From: Candidatus Pacearchaeota archaeon
Lineage (GTDB): Archaea > Nanoarchaeota > Nanoarchaeia > Pacearchaeales > GW2011-AR1
Assembly: GCA_023228245.1 (NCBI GenBank)
Contig: JALOBN010000013.1
Span: forward strand, 1-58,132
Direction: 5' to 3'
Length of the DNA: 58,132 nt
Shown: one piece after another, positions 18,197 to 25,970 of the stretch
Layout of the letters: each line of letters begins with the position of its first letter
Position numbering within the stretch: position 1 is the stretch's first letter
Made by a program: the position numbers and the translations under genes
The notes under the pieces: generated by a model
Seen by the model: the letters and a program-made list of their open reading frames with translations, nothing else
Database searches by the model: none
Told to the model about the DNA's origin: nothing

Positions 18197-18226
18197 TGTA
18201 AACTCCCTATACTCGTAATGGTGTTG

Positions 18227-20233
18227 TTACGAAACCCAGATCAACTCTTCTATGCTTCTGGTAATTCCGACGTAGGCCAGATGGTCTTCCTCGGCACGCT
18301 GCCAAGCTGTCTTCGCCATTGGATGGGGAAGAGGGGATTCCTTGGGTACGAGGATGAAGACCCGTTTAGACTCCAGGCCCTTCGCTTTGTGGATCGAGCT
18401 AAGCTTGATGCCTTGGCTGCCCTTGTCATCCGTAAACATAGCCTCTATTTTAGCCACCACCTGGGCTGCGGTTTGTTGCCCATCCGTAAATGCCATGAGG
18501 CAGTCATGTCTGTCTTGCAAGGCAATTAGCTTGGACTCATCATGGTTGCGATTGGCATTCTCTCGCTTGGACTCTTCGTGCAGCCAAGTGTCAACTCCCA
18601 TAATCAACTGCACTGCGCTGTAGCACTCTAGGCTTCCATCGTCCTTGGTGCCCAGAATCTTCTTTACGGTCTTGACTAGCCCTGCGCCAATATCTCGCCC
18701 TTGAATGTTAGCCTTGCGGCCTTGGCGAATGAACCTGAAGCATTCTGAAACCAGTGGTGCGTTACAACGGCATAGGATCATATCCCCGTCATTGACTAGA
18801 CGATGGTAGCTGTCAATTTCACTCTTGATGTTTGGTCGGCTAGGGTCCTTAACCTCGATTGTGGTTTCGCTCTTGAACTTGGCATAGCTGATCTTGCCTT
18901 CGGGGTTTGTTGGAAATGCCTCAAAGTCAGGCACGTACTTTTGAGCTTCACGGACAATTGCCTTGCCGCAGCGTCGAGTTACAGTAAGAGGCAGGTGTAG
19001 GCAACCACGTTCAGTTTGCTTCAGCTCACCTTCCAGGCGAGACATGCTCTGTGAATCTGCCCCTGCGAAACCGTAGATCGCCTGAAGAGGATCGCCACAG
19101 TAAATCAGACGCTTGCCGGCCATCTTCGTTAGAGCATGTTGTCCACATGATAAATCTTGTGCTTCATCAACAAGTAGCAGGTCATACTTGAAGACAGGCA
19201 GTTGCAGTACAACCGGCAACCAGATCATGTCGTTGAAGTCTATGCAATTGTCCTTGGCAACTTCCTTGCATCGCTCCAAGACGCGGGGCACCAAAGCAAA
19301 CACTTCTTCTGACTGACCATTGAGTTCGATGTCGTAATACGAAGACAATTCTTGCAGTGTGCCAGCCCAGTCAAGTTCCCCGGCAGGATAGGGCTTGCCT
19401 CGCAGATCCATTTCTACCGTGTTCATCTTGCAGAGGCCAACCAGTTCCTCAGTCGCCTTGAGCAGTGTGGGCTTCTTCATGCGAAGGACGCGGATGTCCT
19501 CTTCTAGCAACTCGCAGATGATGTCCTGCACTCGATAAGAGTTGGGAGCACCCAGCTTGGGGAAGGCGTTATGCAACGCATGGTAACCCATTCCGTGCAT
19601 CGTCATAGCATCACAACCCGGTGGCACTCGGTTCTTAAGCTCAGCCGCAATCGACTTGTTGAACGCCGCGAAGCAAACCGTCCTAGCCCCCTTGGATTGT
19701 TCCATGGATTCCCAGATGACTGCCTGTTGAGGGCTGGGGGTAATATCTGTATCGAGCCCCATAACCTTCTTCAGCCCCTCCACTAGCACCGTGGTTTTTC
19801 CACAGCCGGCTCTGGCTTCAATGATGAGGTGTGGGGCATTGTCTACGTGCTGAACTGACTTGGCTTTCAGCTTGTCAGCCAGAGAGGTTCCAACTACTGA
19901 CGCCCTCTCCATAGCAGACTCAGCATTAGCAATTGCCTCTCCAAGCCTTCTAGTTCGATTGATACAAACCTCAACAACAGGCTTTGCTGGCCTGTTACCA
20001 GAGGATAGTATCTGTTGGGTTGCCTTCTGGGCGTTACTGAGAGATTTAGCTCTGTCCACCCCAACCAAACTCCCTGTCGAGATAGGGGTCGTAGGGCGCG
20101 ATGGCTGCTTGGCTGCCCCCTTCTTGGTTACCTTCTTCGTGGTCTTGCTGACCTTCTTGGGTAAGCGAGGCTTAGCTGCGGTCTTACGTGCAATCTTGGC
20201 GGGGGCTTTGGACTTCGGTGTCTTGCGAGTCAT
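18227..20233 (-). CDS. UvrD/Rep-type SF1A DNA helicase with basic N-terminal tail
   Basis: 668 residues from the ATG with AAGGA seven bases upstream (an upstream in-frame ATG at 20359 overlaps another gene). Residues 1-60 are Lys/Ala/Pro-rich, histone-tail-like. The helicase core has EARAGCGKTT (Walker A, about 139-148), FAAFNKSIA (motif Ia), MTMHGMGYHAL, LLVDEAQDLS (Walker B, about 354-363), CGDPLQAIYGF (motif III), SSIHKAKGLE (motif V) and AYVGITRSIEEL (motif VI). Should unwind DNA in 3'-5' direction using ATP, in replication restart or repair. Unusual in being coded with tiny early-type genes on the strand opposite to the replication module. Confidence 0.85.
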   Translation of the reverse strand: MTRKTPKSKAPAKIARKTAAKPRLPKKVSKTTKKVTKKGAAKQPSRPTTPISTGSLVGVDRAKSLSNAQKATQQILSSGNRPAKPVVEVCINRTRRLGEAIANAESAMERASVVGTSLADKLKAKSVQHVDNAPHLIIEARAGCGKTTVLVEGLKKVMGLDTDITPSPQQAVIWESMEQSKGARTVCFAAFNKSIAAELKNRVPPGCDAMTMHGMGYHALHNAFPKLGAPNSYRVQDIICELLEEDIRVLRMKKPTLLKATEELVGLCKMNTVEMDLRGKPYPAGELDWAGTLQELSSYYDIELNGQSEEVFALVPRVLERCKEVAKDNCIDFNDMIWLPVVLQLPVFKYDLLLVDEAQDLSCGQHALTKMAGKRLIYCGDPLQAIYGFAGADSQSMSRLEGELKQTERGCLHLPLTVTRRCGKAIVREAQKYVPDFEAFPTNPEGKISYAKFKSETTIEVKDPSRPNIKSEIDSYHRLVNDGDMILCRCNAPLVSECFRFIRQGRKANIQGRDIGAGLVKTVKKILGTKDDGSLECYSAVQLIMGVDTWLHEESKRENANRNHDESKLIALQDRHDCLMAFTDGQQTAAQVVAKIEAMFTDDKGSQGIKLSSIHKAKGLESKRVFILVPKESPLPHPMAKTAWQRAEEDHLAYVGITRSIEELIWVS

Positions 20234-20255
20234 GGTTAGTTCCTTGTTAGTTGGG

Positions 20256-20438
20256 TTAAAACTCAATACGTTCGACTTGCAGATGCCAGGACATAAACCC
20301 CTGAGACTGCAAGTCAGCAATAACGAATCGTCTTGCCTCTTCCTCGGTCTTGTTTTCAATTATGTAGTGAGCAATGGCCTTATGCTTCTTACTACTGTCC
20401 TTGTAGTAAGTTGCCGTGATTCCAAACTTGACCTTCAT
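20256..20438 (-). CDS. Small hypothetical protein
   Basis: 60 residues with AGGAA upstream. A beta strand (KVKFGITATYY) followed by a charged helix (KTEEEARRFVIADLQSQ); small alpha/beta fold. Immediately upstream of the helicase gene. Function unknown. Confidence 0.55.
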   Translation of the reverse strand: MKVKFGITATYYKDSSKKHKAIAHYIIENKTEEEARRFVIADLQSQGFMSWHLQVERIEF

Positions 20439-20440
20439 GG

Positions 20441-20644
20441 TTAGTTTCCTTGTGTTGGGTGACCACGGCCGTCCCGTGGTAGGTTAGTATAACTAGTTAT
20501 TTGTTGGGGCGTTATCCAGTAGTAATAGCCTGGGCCCCAGCCTGGGGTTTCTACACGGTTGGCTACTAGGTAGCCTTTGCGTATCAGCCATCGCACTTGC
20601 TGGGGACTTAGGTTGAGTTTCTTAGATGCTTGTGCTGGCGTCAT
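20441..20644 (-). CDS. Helix-turn-helix DNA-binding protein (excisionase/MerR-like)
   Basis: 67 residues. MTPAQASKKLNLSPQQVRWL is a winged-helix/HTH of the excisionase type (an adaptor helix, turn, recognition helix), followed by a Gly/Tyr-rich wing. The chosen ATG follows the previous gene's stop by two bases; a longer ORF start lies inside the neighbour. Probably a small regulator or DNA-architectural protein of this unit. Confidence 0.6.
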   Translation of the reverse strand: MTPAQASKKLNLSPQQVRWLIRKGYLVANRVETPGWGPGYYYWITPQQITSYTNLPRDGRGHPTQGN

Positions 20645-20646
20645 AG

Positions 20647-20949
20647 TTAGATAACCTCCGCAGAATGGCCTTCTTTGCGCACCAAGGTTACAGCCCGTTT
20701 GAGGTCGCGAATTCCTTTGAGTAGCTTGGTTAATCGCTTGCATTCAGATTCAGCATATTCTAGGTTTGCCTGGGCTTCGATTGGAGGAGCAACCGCATAA
20801 GCCCATTCATCAGCACAGCCATCTAAGGTGAACTGCCATCCGTATTCGTGGTCCCTGTATTTTCCAGTGACAGGTAATTCGGTTGTTGCCTCCTGAAAAC
20901 TGATAACCAAGTCTTCTAAGTCTTCATCAAACTGGTCGTGTGTAGTCAT
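20647..20949 (-). CDS. Hypothetical acidic protein
   Basis: 100 residues. The start overlaps the upstream gene stop as ATGA and has AAGGA seven bases away. Acidic N-terminus, Trp/Tyr-containing middle, and a charged C-terminal helix (KRLTKLLKGIRDLKRAVTLV). No family recognised. Confidence 0.55.
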   Translation of the reverse strand: MTTHDQFDEDLEDLVISFQEATTELPVTGKYRDHEYGWQFTLDGCADEWAYAVAPPIEAQANLEYAESECKRLTKLLKGIRDLKRAVTLVRKEGHSAEVI

Positions 20950-21338
20950 GGCAAGTCCTTCGTTTTGATCTTGGTGAATTTGGTGACGAGGCAACCGCTA
21001 GCCCAAGCACGTTCGAGGGCGTCACGTCTGGCTTCCTGCTCGTTGCTAGCGGTGCAGTTGTGCTTGACTTCCTTGCCCCCACGGTACTCAGCATCATCAC
21101 GGATGACTAGCTGTAGGTTGTACCGGCTGTACTCCACGTCTTCTGCCTGCCATGGGCTGGGGGTGGCTACTCGTTTGATGGACTGCACCCAACCCTCAGC
21201 ATCCACGATACCATGGATGATTACTGCTCTAGCCTCATGTTCAGAGGGGGCTACAGCCCAGTGAATTGCAGCAGATCGCAGAATGCCACCATTAGGCGTA
21301 TAGCAGCAGGTGACCACGTTGAAATCGTAACGAGACAT
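20946..21338 (-). CDS. Hypothetical protein
   Basis: 130 residues with AAGGAG upstream; a GTG one codon earlier is an alternative start. Alternating short strands and helices with repeated EARxxAxE motifs (SEHEARAVII and NEQEARRDAL), suggesting two related halves of a small fold. Function unknown. Confidence 0.55.
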   Translation of the reverse strand: MSRYDFNVVTCCYTPNGGILRSAAIHWAVAPSEHEARAVIIHGIVDAEGWVQSIKRVATPSPWQAEDVEYSRYNLQLVIRDDAEYRGGKEVKHNCTASNEQEARRDALERAWASGCLVTKFTKIKTKDLP

Positions 21339-21361
21339 CACATTACTCCTTGTTATAGAGG

Positions 21362-21757
21362 CTAGTCCATTCTAGACCCGGCATGAGCCTTGATACCAAC
21401 CTTCCGCAGGTAGGTTGCCATAGCTTCGGCGTGGGATTCCTTACGGGTCATCGACTGGTTATAGTGGCTGACCCAGATGACTGCCCCTCCTTCATAGCCA
21501 ACCTTGGCTAATCTACGGTCGAGTAACCACTTGGCAAAGGAACAAGTTGCTGGGCGAATGGTAACCCATGCAAACCCGCACACGCCATCCATTACTGGGG
21601 CGTATCGTTTGGTGACCGGTGAGGTATCGTCGAGTGGGTTGGCGTGCTCAACAACGTGCATCGGGGTTGGCTTGCAAGCCATCGCGGCTTCTTGTCCCCG
21701 CCGCATTGCCTCATCGTAGACGGTTTGGTGCAGTAGGTTTCGATTCTTCAGGGTCAT
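21362..21757 (-). CDS. Hypothetical protein
   Basis: 131 residues with AAGGA upstream. Pattern GFAWVTIRPATCSFAKWL and VIWVSHYNQSMTRKESHAEA resembles small phage proteins I have seen but cannot name. Cytoplasmic, no membrane segment. Confidence 0.55.
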   Translation of the reverse strand: MTLKNRNLLHQTVYDEAMRRGQEAAMACKPTPMHVVEHANPLDDTSPVTKRYAPVMDGVCGFAWVTIRPATCSFAKWLLDRRLAKVGYEGGAVIWVSHYNQSMTRKESHAEAMATYLRKVGIKAHAGSRMD

Positions 21758-21787
21758 GGCGGTTTCCTTATGTAACTTGAGGGTGGG

Positions 21788-22246
21788 TTACCGAACACAG
21801 AAGTCAATCATAACAAACTTATCCTTAGCTATGTCCTTGATTTCTAGCGAACAGGGATTTACCCTAACTCGAACGTCCATAGCATCAGTCAATGCCGATT
21901 CCAGCTTGCCTGCCTTATCTTCCAGACGTTGCCGGTTTTTGCCACAACCGCGAGAGTCATAGCCAGCAAACTGGATGAACTTGAATTTGCCAGAGGTCGG
22001 TTTGGCTCGAATGCTTACTGAGAGTGACGTTGAATCCTGTGATGCCGAGTAGCCGAAGGAATCAATTCCAAGTCCTGCCTTATCAAGTGCCTTGACTAGC
22101 GACGGCAGCAAGGATTCCAACTTGGTAGCCAACCGGGCATAGTTGCTGGCTGCGAGTTGAATGCGTTCAACTTCCTTTTGTGCTTCGGCTTGGTTTGCTG
22201 TCATGCTACGTTCGATCTGGTCTACCATTTCTTCGCGAGTGGTCAT
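21788..22246 (-). CDS. Hypothetical coiled-coil protein
   Basis: 152 residues with AAGGA upstream. The first 70 residues are an acidic amphipathic helix (NQAEAQKEVERIQLAASNYA), likely a coiled coil; the second half is beta-rich (STSLSVSIRAK, VRVRVNPCSLEI). No family recognised. Confidence 0.55.
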   Translation of the reverse strand: MTTREEMVDQIERSMTANQAEAQKEVERIQLAASNYARLATKLESLLPSLVKALDKAGLGIDSFGYSASQDSTSLSVSIRAKPTSGKFKFIQFAGYDSRGCGKNRQRLEDKAGKLESALTDAMDVRVRVNPCSLEIKDIAKDKFVMIDFCVR

Positions 22247-22286
22247 GGTCGATTCCTTACGTTTGGGGTTTGGTTTGACTCGTCAG

Positions 22287-22330
22287 TAACGGAGTAACCA
22301 ACTCCGTTAGACCCAACCGGCGGGGTTGGG
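22287..22330. other. Two adjacent perfect hairpins in an intergenic gap
   Basis: TAACGGAGT/ACTCCGTTA (9 bp, 5-base loop) and ACCCAACC/GGTTGGGT (8 bp, GGCG loop) lie back to back between two minus-strand genes. No T-run follows, so RNA processing or stability elements are more likely than intrinsic termination. Confidence 0.55.
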
Positions 22331-22341
22331 TTTCGTCGCAT

Positions 22342-22647
22342 CTAGGCGAAGTAGGCGATGTACCACCGACCGGGAATCATTACGGCAACATGGCCAGCAG
22401 AAGCCTCAACTTCTAAGCTAGCATTAGGATTTTCATTAACCTCATGTGCCCTCAGCAGTAGGTTGATTTTGCTGACAATCAACCTAACCGTTCGGTCGTT
22501 TACCTTTCGGCCACGTTCCTCATGCTTGACTGGAGCCCACGAAGCATCGGTGTGCTTGCCCCTGCAACCACAGCAGCATCCAGGACGGCCGGAGTAAACA
22601 GACATTACCTTTTCAACCTTGATAGACTTGATCTTGATGGAGGTCAT
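22342..22647 (-). CDS. Conserved phage Cys-rich small protein
   Basis: 101 residues with AAGGAAG upstream. VYSGRPGCCCGCRGKH (about residues 17-32) is a Cys cluster I recall from several large phages, always of unknown function; it may bind a metal. Its leader RNA contains copy A of the pseudoknot motif described nearby. Confidence 0.6.
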   Translation of the reverse strand: MTSIKIKSIKVEKVMSVYSGRPGCCCGCRGKHTDASWAPVKHEERGRKVNDRTVRLIVSKINLLLRAHEVNENPNASLEVEASAGHVAVMIPGRWYIAYFA

Positions 22648-22689
22648 GGTTTCTTCCTTAATCTAGTAGTTAGGGTCGCAAACACGGAA

Positions 22690-22765
22690 AAGCCCCACCC
22701 ACGAATCGAACGTGGGTTAGCCCTATGCTTAGGGGCTTGGCATTTGTTGTGGTGTTGCCGTCACC
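22690..22765 (-). ncRNA. Leader RNA motif, copy A: pseudoknot plus T-arm-like hairpin
   Basis: Read on the minus strand: stem 1 GGTG/CACC encloses loop ACGGCAA, whose GGCA pairs with TGCC after an A-rich linker ACAACAAAT, forming an H-type pseudoknot. A 7-bp stem AAGCCCC/GGGGCTT follows, enclosing hairpin CCCACG-TTCGATT-CGTGGG. Copy B at 23049-23119 keeps the layout with different, compensating bases. Located in the leader of the gene starting at 22647. Possibly a riboswitch, protein-binding site or tRNA-like element. Confidence 0.65.
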
Positions 22766-22792
22766 AATTATGTTGGGTGCCTACTCGATTCC

Positions 22793-23008
22793 TTAATTGG
22801 CATGGAAGAGGTGTTTGTGTGATCGTGGGTTACCCATACGAGTAAGGTCTTGCCCTACCCAATACACCTCAACATACGAGGTTTTGCCTTGCTCAAAGAC
22901 GGCTTGATTGAACGCCTTCTGAGCAGCATTCCAGGTCTTTCGTACAGCTACCGTAACCCAAGAAGGAACCAGAGATGTAGTATCCTTAACCTTAACTTCG
23001 TAAGCCAT
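22793..23008 (-). CDS. Small hypothetical protein
   Basis: 71 residues with AAGGAG upstream. An alpha/beta sequence with SWVTVAVRKTWNAAQKAF and SYVEVYWVG. Its leader holds copy B of the pseudoknot motif. Function unknown. Confidence 0.55.
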   Translation of the reverse strand: MAYEVKVKDTTSLVPSWVTVAVRKTWNAAQKAFNQAVFEQGKTSYVEVYWVGQDLTRMGNPRSHKHLFHAN

Positions 23009-23048
23009 GATAAAACTCCTTACCTGTTACCAGAAGTTGTCACAGAAG

Positions 23049-23119
23049 AGCCCTAGGCCAGAGTTGCACTGGCGCGCTGTGTAGGGCTTCGGTAATTTGT
23101 TGTGGGGCTTACCGTCCCC
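23049..23119 (-). ncRNA. Leader RNA motif, copy B
   Basis: Same architecture as copy A. Stem 1 is GGGG/CCCC; loop CGGTAA pairs perfectly with TTACCG after the identical linker ACAACAAAT; then stem AGCCCTA/TAGGGCT encloses hairpin GCCAG-TGCAACT-CTGGC. Both pseudoknot stems and the outer stem changed on both sides relative to copy A, i.e. covariation. In the leader of the gene starting at 23008. Confidence 0.65.
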
Positions 23120-23190
23120 AATTAGGTTAGGCCACTTACTGCACACAGATCTTCAGCAACCTGCCAACTGCTTATTTCGCACTGCCACAT

Positions 23191-23259
23191 CCCACCGGGC
23201 GTTGTACCGGTCACCGCTTGGGCTAAGGGCCGTTGGTCTGGCCCTCGTAAGCGGGTGGG
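23191..23259. other. Predicted branched RNA/DNA structure
   Basis: ACCGG/CCGGT (8-base loop) and GGGCC/GGCCC (8-base loop) lie side by side; the second is inside CCGCTT/AAGCGG, and CCCACC/GGTGGG can close the whole. Orientation cannot be decided. It is in the 560-base gap downstream of the ParB-like gene, which otherwise holds copy B, a terminator, and AT-rich promoter-like sites near 23305 and 23371. Confidence 0.4.
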
Positions 23260-23465
23260 TATTGTAACCGTTTTGTCAGAGAGCGAAGCACCGTAACTGC
23301 CCCTATTATAATCGGCTAGGCTAGCCCCGTAAAGTACAAATCCGCCTGGAATACCAAAGTATTTTTGGCCATAGGTATAACCTATTACTACTAGTAAGGT
23401 TGGGGGCGTGCGGTTAGGGCAGGGTTAACGGCGGGGTGGTATAGGATCAAGGTTGGATGCCTACG

Positions 23466-23488
23466 AAAAAGCCCCCTAAGAAGGGGGC
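23466..23488 (-). terminator. Rho-independent terminator
   Basis: On the minus strand GCCCCC-TTCTTA-GGGGGC is followed by TTTTT, about 80 bases after the stop of the ParB-like gene. A textbook intrinsic terminator. Confidence 0.85.
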
Positions 23489-23569
23489 CAAAGTGGTTAT
23501 TCAACACGCAGAAGGTTGACTACTATATAGCGGTCAACTGCACGGGCGCAGCTAGGGTGGCTACTAGGG

Positions 23570-25333
23570 CTAGCGGGGTTGCTCCTGGCGTAGATCGGCC
23601 GTGGCCACAACCTGCACGTTGCCGGCACCCCTAAAGCCCGTCTCCACCTTGATCCTTACTACCTTGTCATTGGCTTCGACGATGCGCCCCCGCCAGTGGT
23701 CACCGTTGGCATCGTTGACCCAGGTTAGGCTACCGACTTTGACTTTGGGTTTGCTGGTGCTGAGCTTTTTGGTCTTCTCGGGGGCTCTCGTTTTGGGGAA
23801 CTTGGCTTTAGCCGTGGGTGGCTTGGGCTGGGTATTGGGCTTAGAGAGGGTGAGTTGGGATAAATCCACTTCCCAGTCGCCCTCTTGGCTGTGTACCATC
23901 ACTTTCTCTTGGCCATTGTCGCACTTGTAGGGGTTGTCGAGCAGTTTGCCTAGGTAATGCTCCCCGTCTGCCTCTTCGACCCATGCTACATCGTCTTTGG
24001 CCCATAGCTTGCCTTGTCGTTTGGGGGTAAGGTGTAGCTTTTCAGCTTTGGGCTTGCGCACTTTCTCTTTCCTATCCTCGATTTGCTCCGGTGTGGGGTC
24101 GTCTTCAACGATGGTATCTTCGTCGGCTTGCTCCGGGATACCTAGGTCGATACCGCCAAGGTTGGGGCAATCAACGAGGACTTTCTTGCCATCCTCGTTA
24201 ATCTGGTACTCGGGGATGAGGCTATCGACGGTAAGCTTATCACCGTTAGCCAGAGCAGTCCAAGCCATGATGAAAATGGCCTTCTTCTCGTCTGCGGAGT
24301 TTATACCGTCGACACGGGCTTTCTCCAGGGCTTCGCGCAGGGGTTGCAATGCTTTAGAACCGCCAGCCAACTCTACCCAGAAGTCTCTAGCTGCGTCCCA
24401 GGCACCCCAATCAAGCATGGTCTCGTGTGGTGGCTCAGCGGCTTTGTAGGGGGAAGCATCGTAATCAGTCTTGGACTGGCCCATTAGGTAGAGGAGGCCG
24501 GCAGCATAACCAGGGCTAACCCATTGGCCAATACGCTGCACCTTCTCACCTTCTTCGTTAGTGTCAAGCGAGTTTTCCTCGTGGATGTGCTTGACGCATT
24601 CCAACAACCGCTCATGACGGGCTAATAGGTCTAAAGCATCGGCATGGCTGCGCTTAGTGGAGAAATTGCCCAGACAGGCGCGCGTACGATCCCAAACCAA
24701 CTGGATAGCATAGTGAGTCATGCGAGCCAGCACCTTACGGTCCTTCTCAGGCACGGCAGCAAAATACTCGCTACGGCAGATAACCTCCCACAAAGTGCGG
24801 GGCTTGCCTGTGTCGATAGTGTTAATGGTAGCGTCATCATCCTCGATACCCAAAGCCACGAAGGTTTCCAACACTGGTTCCTTGGGCCAATACTTTGACC
24901 ACCTATCCTTGTTTTTGGCCCACTCTTGCCCAGCCAGGATCAAGCCCACTAGTCGGTGTTGGGCGCTATGGGTAATGCCCGTCTTACCAATGATGAGAGT
25001 TTCACCGTTGAGTTTCCATTGCTTGTGCAGAATCTCGCTGCACCACTTATTAGCCGTCGAGAGATCGAAGGGGCGATTGCCAACATTGTTCCACAATCGA
25101 ACCTTCCTACCATTACGGTCTACGAGGGTGAAGTTACTGTCGGCTACGTCGGTGTCATCCCAATCGAGCATGTCCTTGGCTTGAGATACGGTAAGGGCGT
25201 CCTTACCATAACAGATGCGGGCTTCGGGCTTGGGGTAGAGAATCGAGCGTGGTTTCTGCTTCTTCGTGGATGGGGCTTTCTCAGACTTGACAACATCCTG
25301 TTTTGTGACGGTGGGTTTCTCGATCTTGGGCAT
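23570..25333 (-). CDS. ParB-like domain protein with C-terminal Tudor/KOW-like repeats
   Basis: 587 residues with AAGGAG eight bases before the ATG. Residues 75-130 contain NNVGNRPFDLSTANKW and IIGKTGITHSAQHRL, the latter resembling the GQHR signature of ParB/sulfiredoxin-fold proteins. A long helical region follows. The C-terminal third is Lys/Pro-rich and carries two similar segments, VAWVEEADGEHYLGKLL (about 450) and LTWVNDANGDHWRGRIV (about 545), that look like small Tudor or KOW barrels. I recall ParB-like proteins near phage DNA-modification systems; whether this one binds DNA, hydrolyses nucleotides or nicks DNA is unknown. First gene of the minus-strand unit. Confidence 0.6.
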   Translation of the reverse strand: MPKIEKPTVTKQDVVKSEKAPSTKKQKPRSILYPKPEARICYGKDALTVSQAKDMLDWDDTDVADSNFTLVDRNGRKVRLWNNVGNRPFDLSTANKWCSEILHKQWKLNGETLIIGKTGITHSAQHRLVGLILAGQEWAKNKDRWSKYWPKEPVLETFVALGIEDDDATINTIDTGKPRTLWEVICRSEYFAAVPEKDRKVLARMTHYAIQLVWDRTRACLGNFSTKRSHADALDLLARHERLLECVKHIHEENSLDTNEEGEKVQRIGQWVSPGYAAGLLYLMGQSKTDYDASPYKAAEPPHETMLDWGAWDAARDFWVELAGGSKALQPLREALEKARVDGINSADEKKAIFIMAWTALANGDKLTVDSLIPEYQINEDGKKVLVDCPNLGGIDLGIPEQADEDTIVEDDPTPEQIEDRKEKVRKPKAEKLHLTPKRQGKLWAKDDVAWVEEADGEHYLGKLLDNPYKCDNGQEKVMVHSQEGDWEVDLSQLTLSKPNTQPKPPTAKAKFPKTRAPEKTKKLSTSKPKVKVGSLTWVNDANGDHWRGRIVEANDKVVRIKVETGFRGAGNVQVVATADLRQEQPR

Positions 25334-25362
25334 CCTAGGGACTCCTTACCTGATTAAGGGTT

Positions 25363-25387
25363 TTGCCGTGGCACGCTACCACGGCAA
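25363..25387. other. Perfect hairpin in divergent control region
   Basis: TTGCCGTGG-CACGCTA-CCACGGCAA, 9 bp with a 7-base loop, just upstream of the minus-strand ParB-like gene; it would lie in that gene's leader RNA. Confidence 0.6.
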
Positions 25388-25453
25388 CGCAATTAGTACT
25401 AATAGCCTAGCGTCTACGGCCGTAAAGTAAATACCAGCTTGCATTAGCCCACC

Positions 25454-25478
25454 AAGTTTTTCCCGAGTGGAAAAACTT
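25454..25478. other. Perfect hairpin in divergent control region
   Basis: AAGTTTTTCC-CGAGT-GGAAAAACTT, 10 bp with a 5-base loop. With a T-run on either strand's 5' arm, it could be a protein-binding inverted repeat, an attenuator, or part of an origin. Confidence 0.6.
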
Positions 25479-25501
25479 CCAGAATTTTGCCCTAACCCTT
25501 T

Positions 25502-25544
25502 ATTATATAACACTTTACCTAATATACTACTATAGTAGTATAAT
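25502..25544. promoter_or_regulatory. Divergent promoters with 20-base palindromic operator
   Basis: TATACTACTATAGTAGTATA (25523-25542) is a perfect palindrome. Its right edge overlaps a plus-strand TATAAT (25539-25544), and a minus-strand TATAAT lies at 25502-25507. The region is very AT-rich and sits between the two divergent units, as expected of a switch-type operator or an origin. Confidence 0.55.
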
Positions 25545-25708
25545 AGTAGGTAGGGTCCCCCAGCCTAACAGTATAATCGAATCGACCTAGTAAGTAAAGG
25601 CCCCCGGCAAAATAAAAATACGTGCAACAAATCCACGCCTGTTGCCCCACGGCCCGCAATTGGCTACCGATCTACACCGGGCTTGCCAGGGTAGATTTTG
25701 CTTGGGGG

Positions 25709-25722
25709 CAATTAGGTATAAT
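25709..25722 (+). promoter_or_regulatory. Extended -10 promoter of the rightward replication module
   Basis: AATTAGGTATAAT ends 57 bases before the first gene of the plus unit. The AGG before TATAAT is shared with other intergenic sites; no clear -35 box is seen. Confidence 0.5.
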
Positions 25723-25779
25723 AGTTGTCGAGTTAGGCATTACGTGTTTTCTACGTTACTACTTCAATTGGAGACAAGC

Positions 25780-25968
25780 ATGAAATTGCAGAAGTATCCC
25801 TGGGACAAATGGTTCAAGGCAAAGAAGGTGTCTATTGTTAAGGGTAAGGACTACAAGTGCCAAACCCATGGTATGATGCAGCAAATCCGCAACGAAGCCT
25901 CCAAGCGCGGTGTTGGAGTTAGCATCAGCATTAGTGGCAATAGAATCGAGTTTGGAAAGAAGGTCTGA
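25780..25968 (+). CDS. Small basic hypothetical protein
   Basis: 62 residues, Lys-rich at the N-terminus, with a TTGGAG site upstream. Ends with a predicted strand pair (VGVSISISGNRIEFGKK). First gene after the rightward promoter. Could bind nucleic acid; family unknown. Confidence 0.6.
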   Translation: MKLQKYPWDKWFKAKKVSIVKGKDYKCQTHGMMQQIRNEASKRGVGVSISISGNRIEFGKKV

Positions 25969-25970
25969 CT

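Noticed and set aside
20234..20359. Longer N-terminus of the UvrD-like helicase
   Set aside because: The extension overlaps a separate small gene and lacks a ribosome site; the ATG at 20233 has AAGGA at good spacing.
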